NCBI RefSeq assembly: GCF_023100725.1 | Contig: NZ_CP095501.1 | Location: forward strand, 434,001 to 498,000 | Direction: 5' to 3' | From: Arthrobacter antioxidans | Lineage (GTDB): Bacteria; Actinomycetota; Actinomycetes; Actinomycetales; Micrococcaceae | Length of the DNA: 64,000 nucleotides | Shown: piece after piece, positions 61,072 through 64,000 of the stretch | Position numbering within the stretch: position 1 is the first letter of the stretch | Layout: every line of letters begins with the position of its first letter | Translations under genes and position numbers: made by a program | The notes under the pieces: model-generated | The model's database searches: none | The model's input: only the letters and a program-made list of their open reading frames with translations | Told to the model about the DNA's origin: nothing

Positions 61072-64000
<2,929 letters not shown>

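Overview
The window is about 70% GC and comes from a motile high-GC actinobacterium. The 16S gene at 61072-62607, the 16S-23S spacer without tRNA genes, carD, the senX3/regX3 pair, a DUF222-HNH gene and the complete GlgE trehalose-to-glucan pathway all fit Micrococcaceae. The 16S sequence looks most like Arthrobacter sensu lato (A. agilis / A. tumbae / A. parietis neighbourhood); this placement is from memory and not from a search.

Region 1 (1-29188) is a nearly complete flagellar cluster. On the minus strand are flgN-flgK (flgK runs off the left edge) and a membrane GGDEF-EAL protein. On the plus strand follow fliC (flagellin), fliD-fliS-(small FliT-position gene), then a tightly coupled run flgB-flgC-fliE-fliF-fliG-fliH-fliI-fliJ-(NlpC/P60 hydrolase)-fliK-flgD-flgE, flbD-motA-motB, and fliM-fliN-fliO-fliP-fliQ-fliR-flhB-flhA-(FlhF-like)-csrA. 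Most junctions overlap by 1 or 4 bases. Five copies of a sigma28-type promoter, CTWACR-N15/16-CCGAKAG, lie upstream of flgN, fliC, flgB, flbD and fliM. The fliC leader has a GC hairpin with GGA in its loop and a second GGA in the Shine-Dalgarno, the layout expected for CsrA repression, and csrA is the last gene of the cluster. There are no che genes, no fliA-type sigma gene, no flgL, no flgF/G and no fliW in the window; some may lie beyond the left edge.

Region 2 (29394-46828) is core housekeeping: tRNA-Thr(CGT), a phosphonatase-like HAD hydrolase, tmk-holB-lipoprotein hydrolase (minus), a DUF222-HNH gene with a 9-bp minisatellite, a PLP trans-sulfuration enzyme, a DUF2516 protein, a methyltransferase, gpmA, phoU facing away from senX3-regX3 across a phased PHO box, a small lipoprotein, carD, ispD-ispF and cysS.

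Region 3 (46973-60616) starts with rlmB and then carries alpha-glucan metabolism: glgX, glgP (opposite strand), and the operon glgE-treS-(maltokinase-GlgB fusion). TreS makes maltose from trehalose, maltokinase makes maltose-1-phosphate, GlgE polymerises it, GlgB branches the product, and GlgP and GlgX take it apart.

Region 4 (60633-64000) is an rRNA operon: strong terminator, promoter, boxA leader, complete 16S, G-rich spacer and the start of 23S.

A repeated feature is a -10-like hexamer TANNNT placed 6 (sometimes 7) bases before the start codon (csrA, tmk, the HNH gene, the PLP enzyme, DUF2516, senX3, ispD, cysS, glgP, glgE). This suggests leaderless transcripts for many of these genes.
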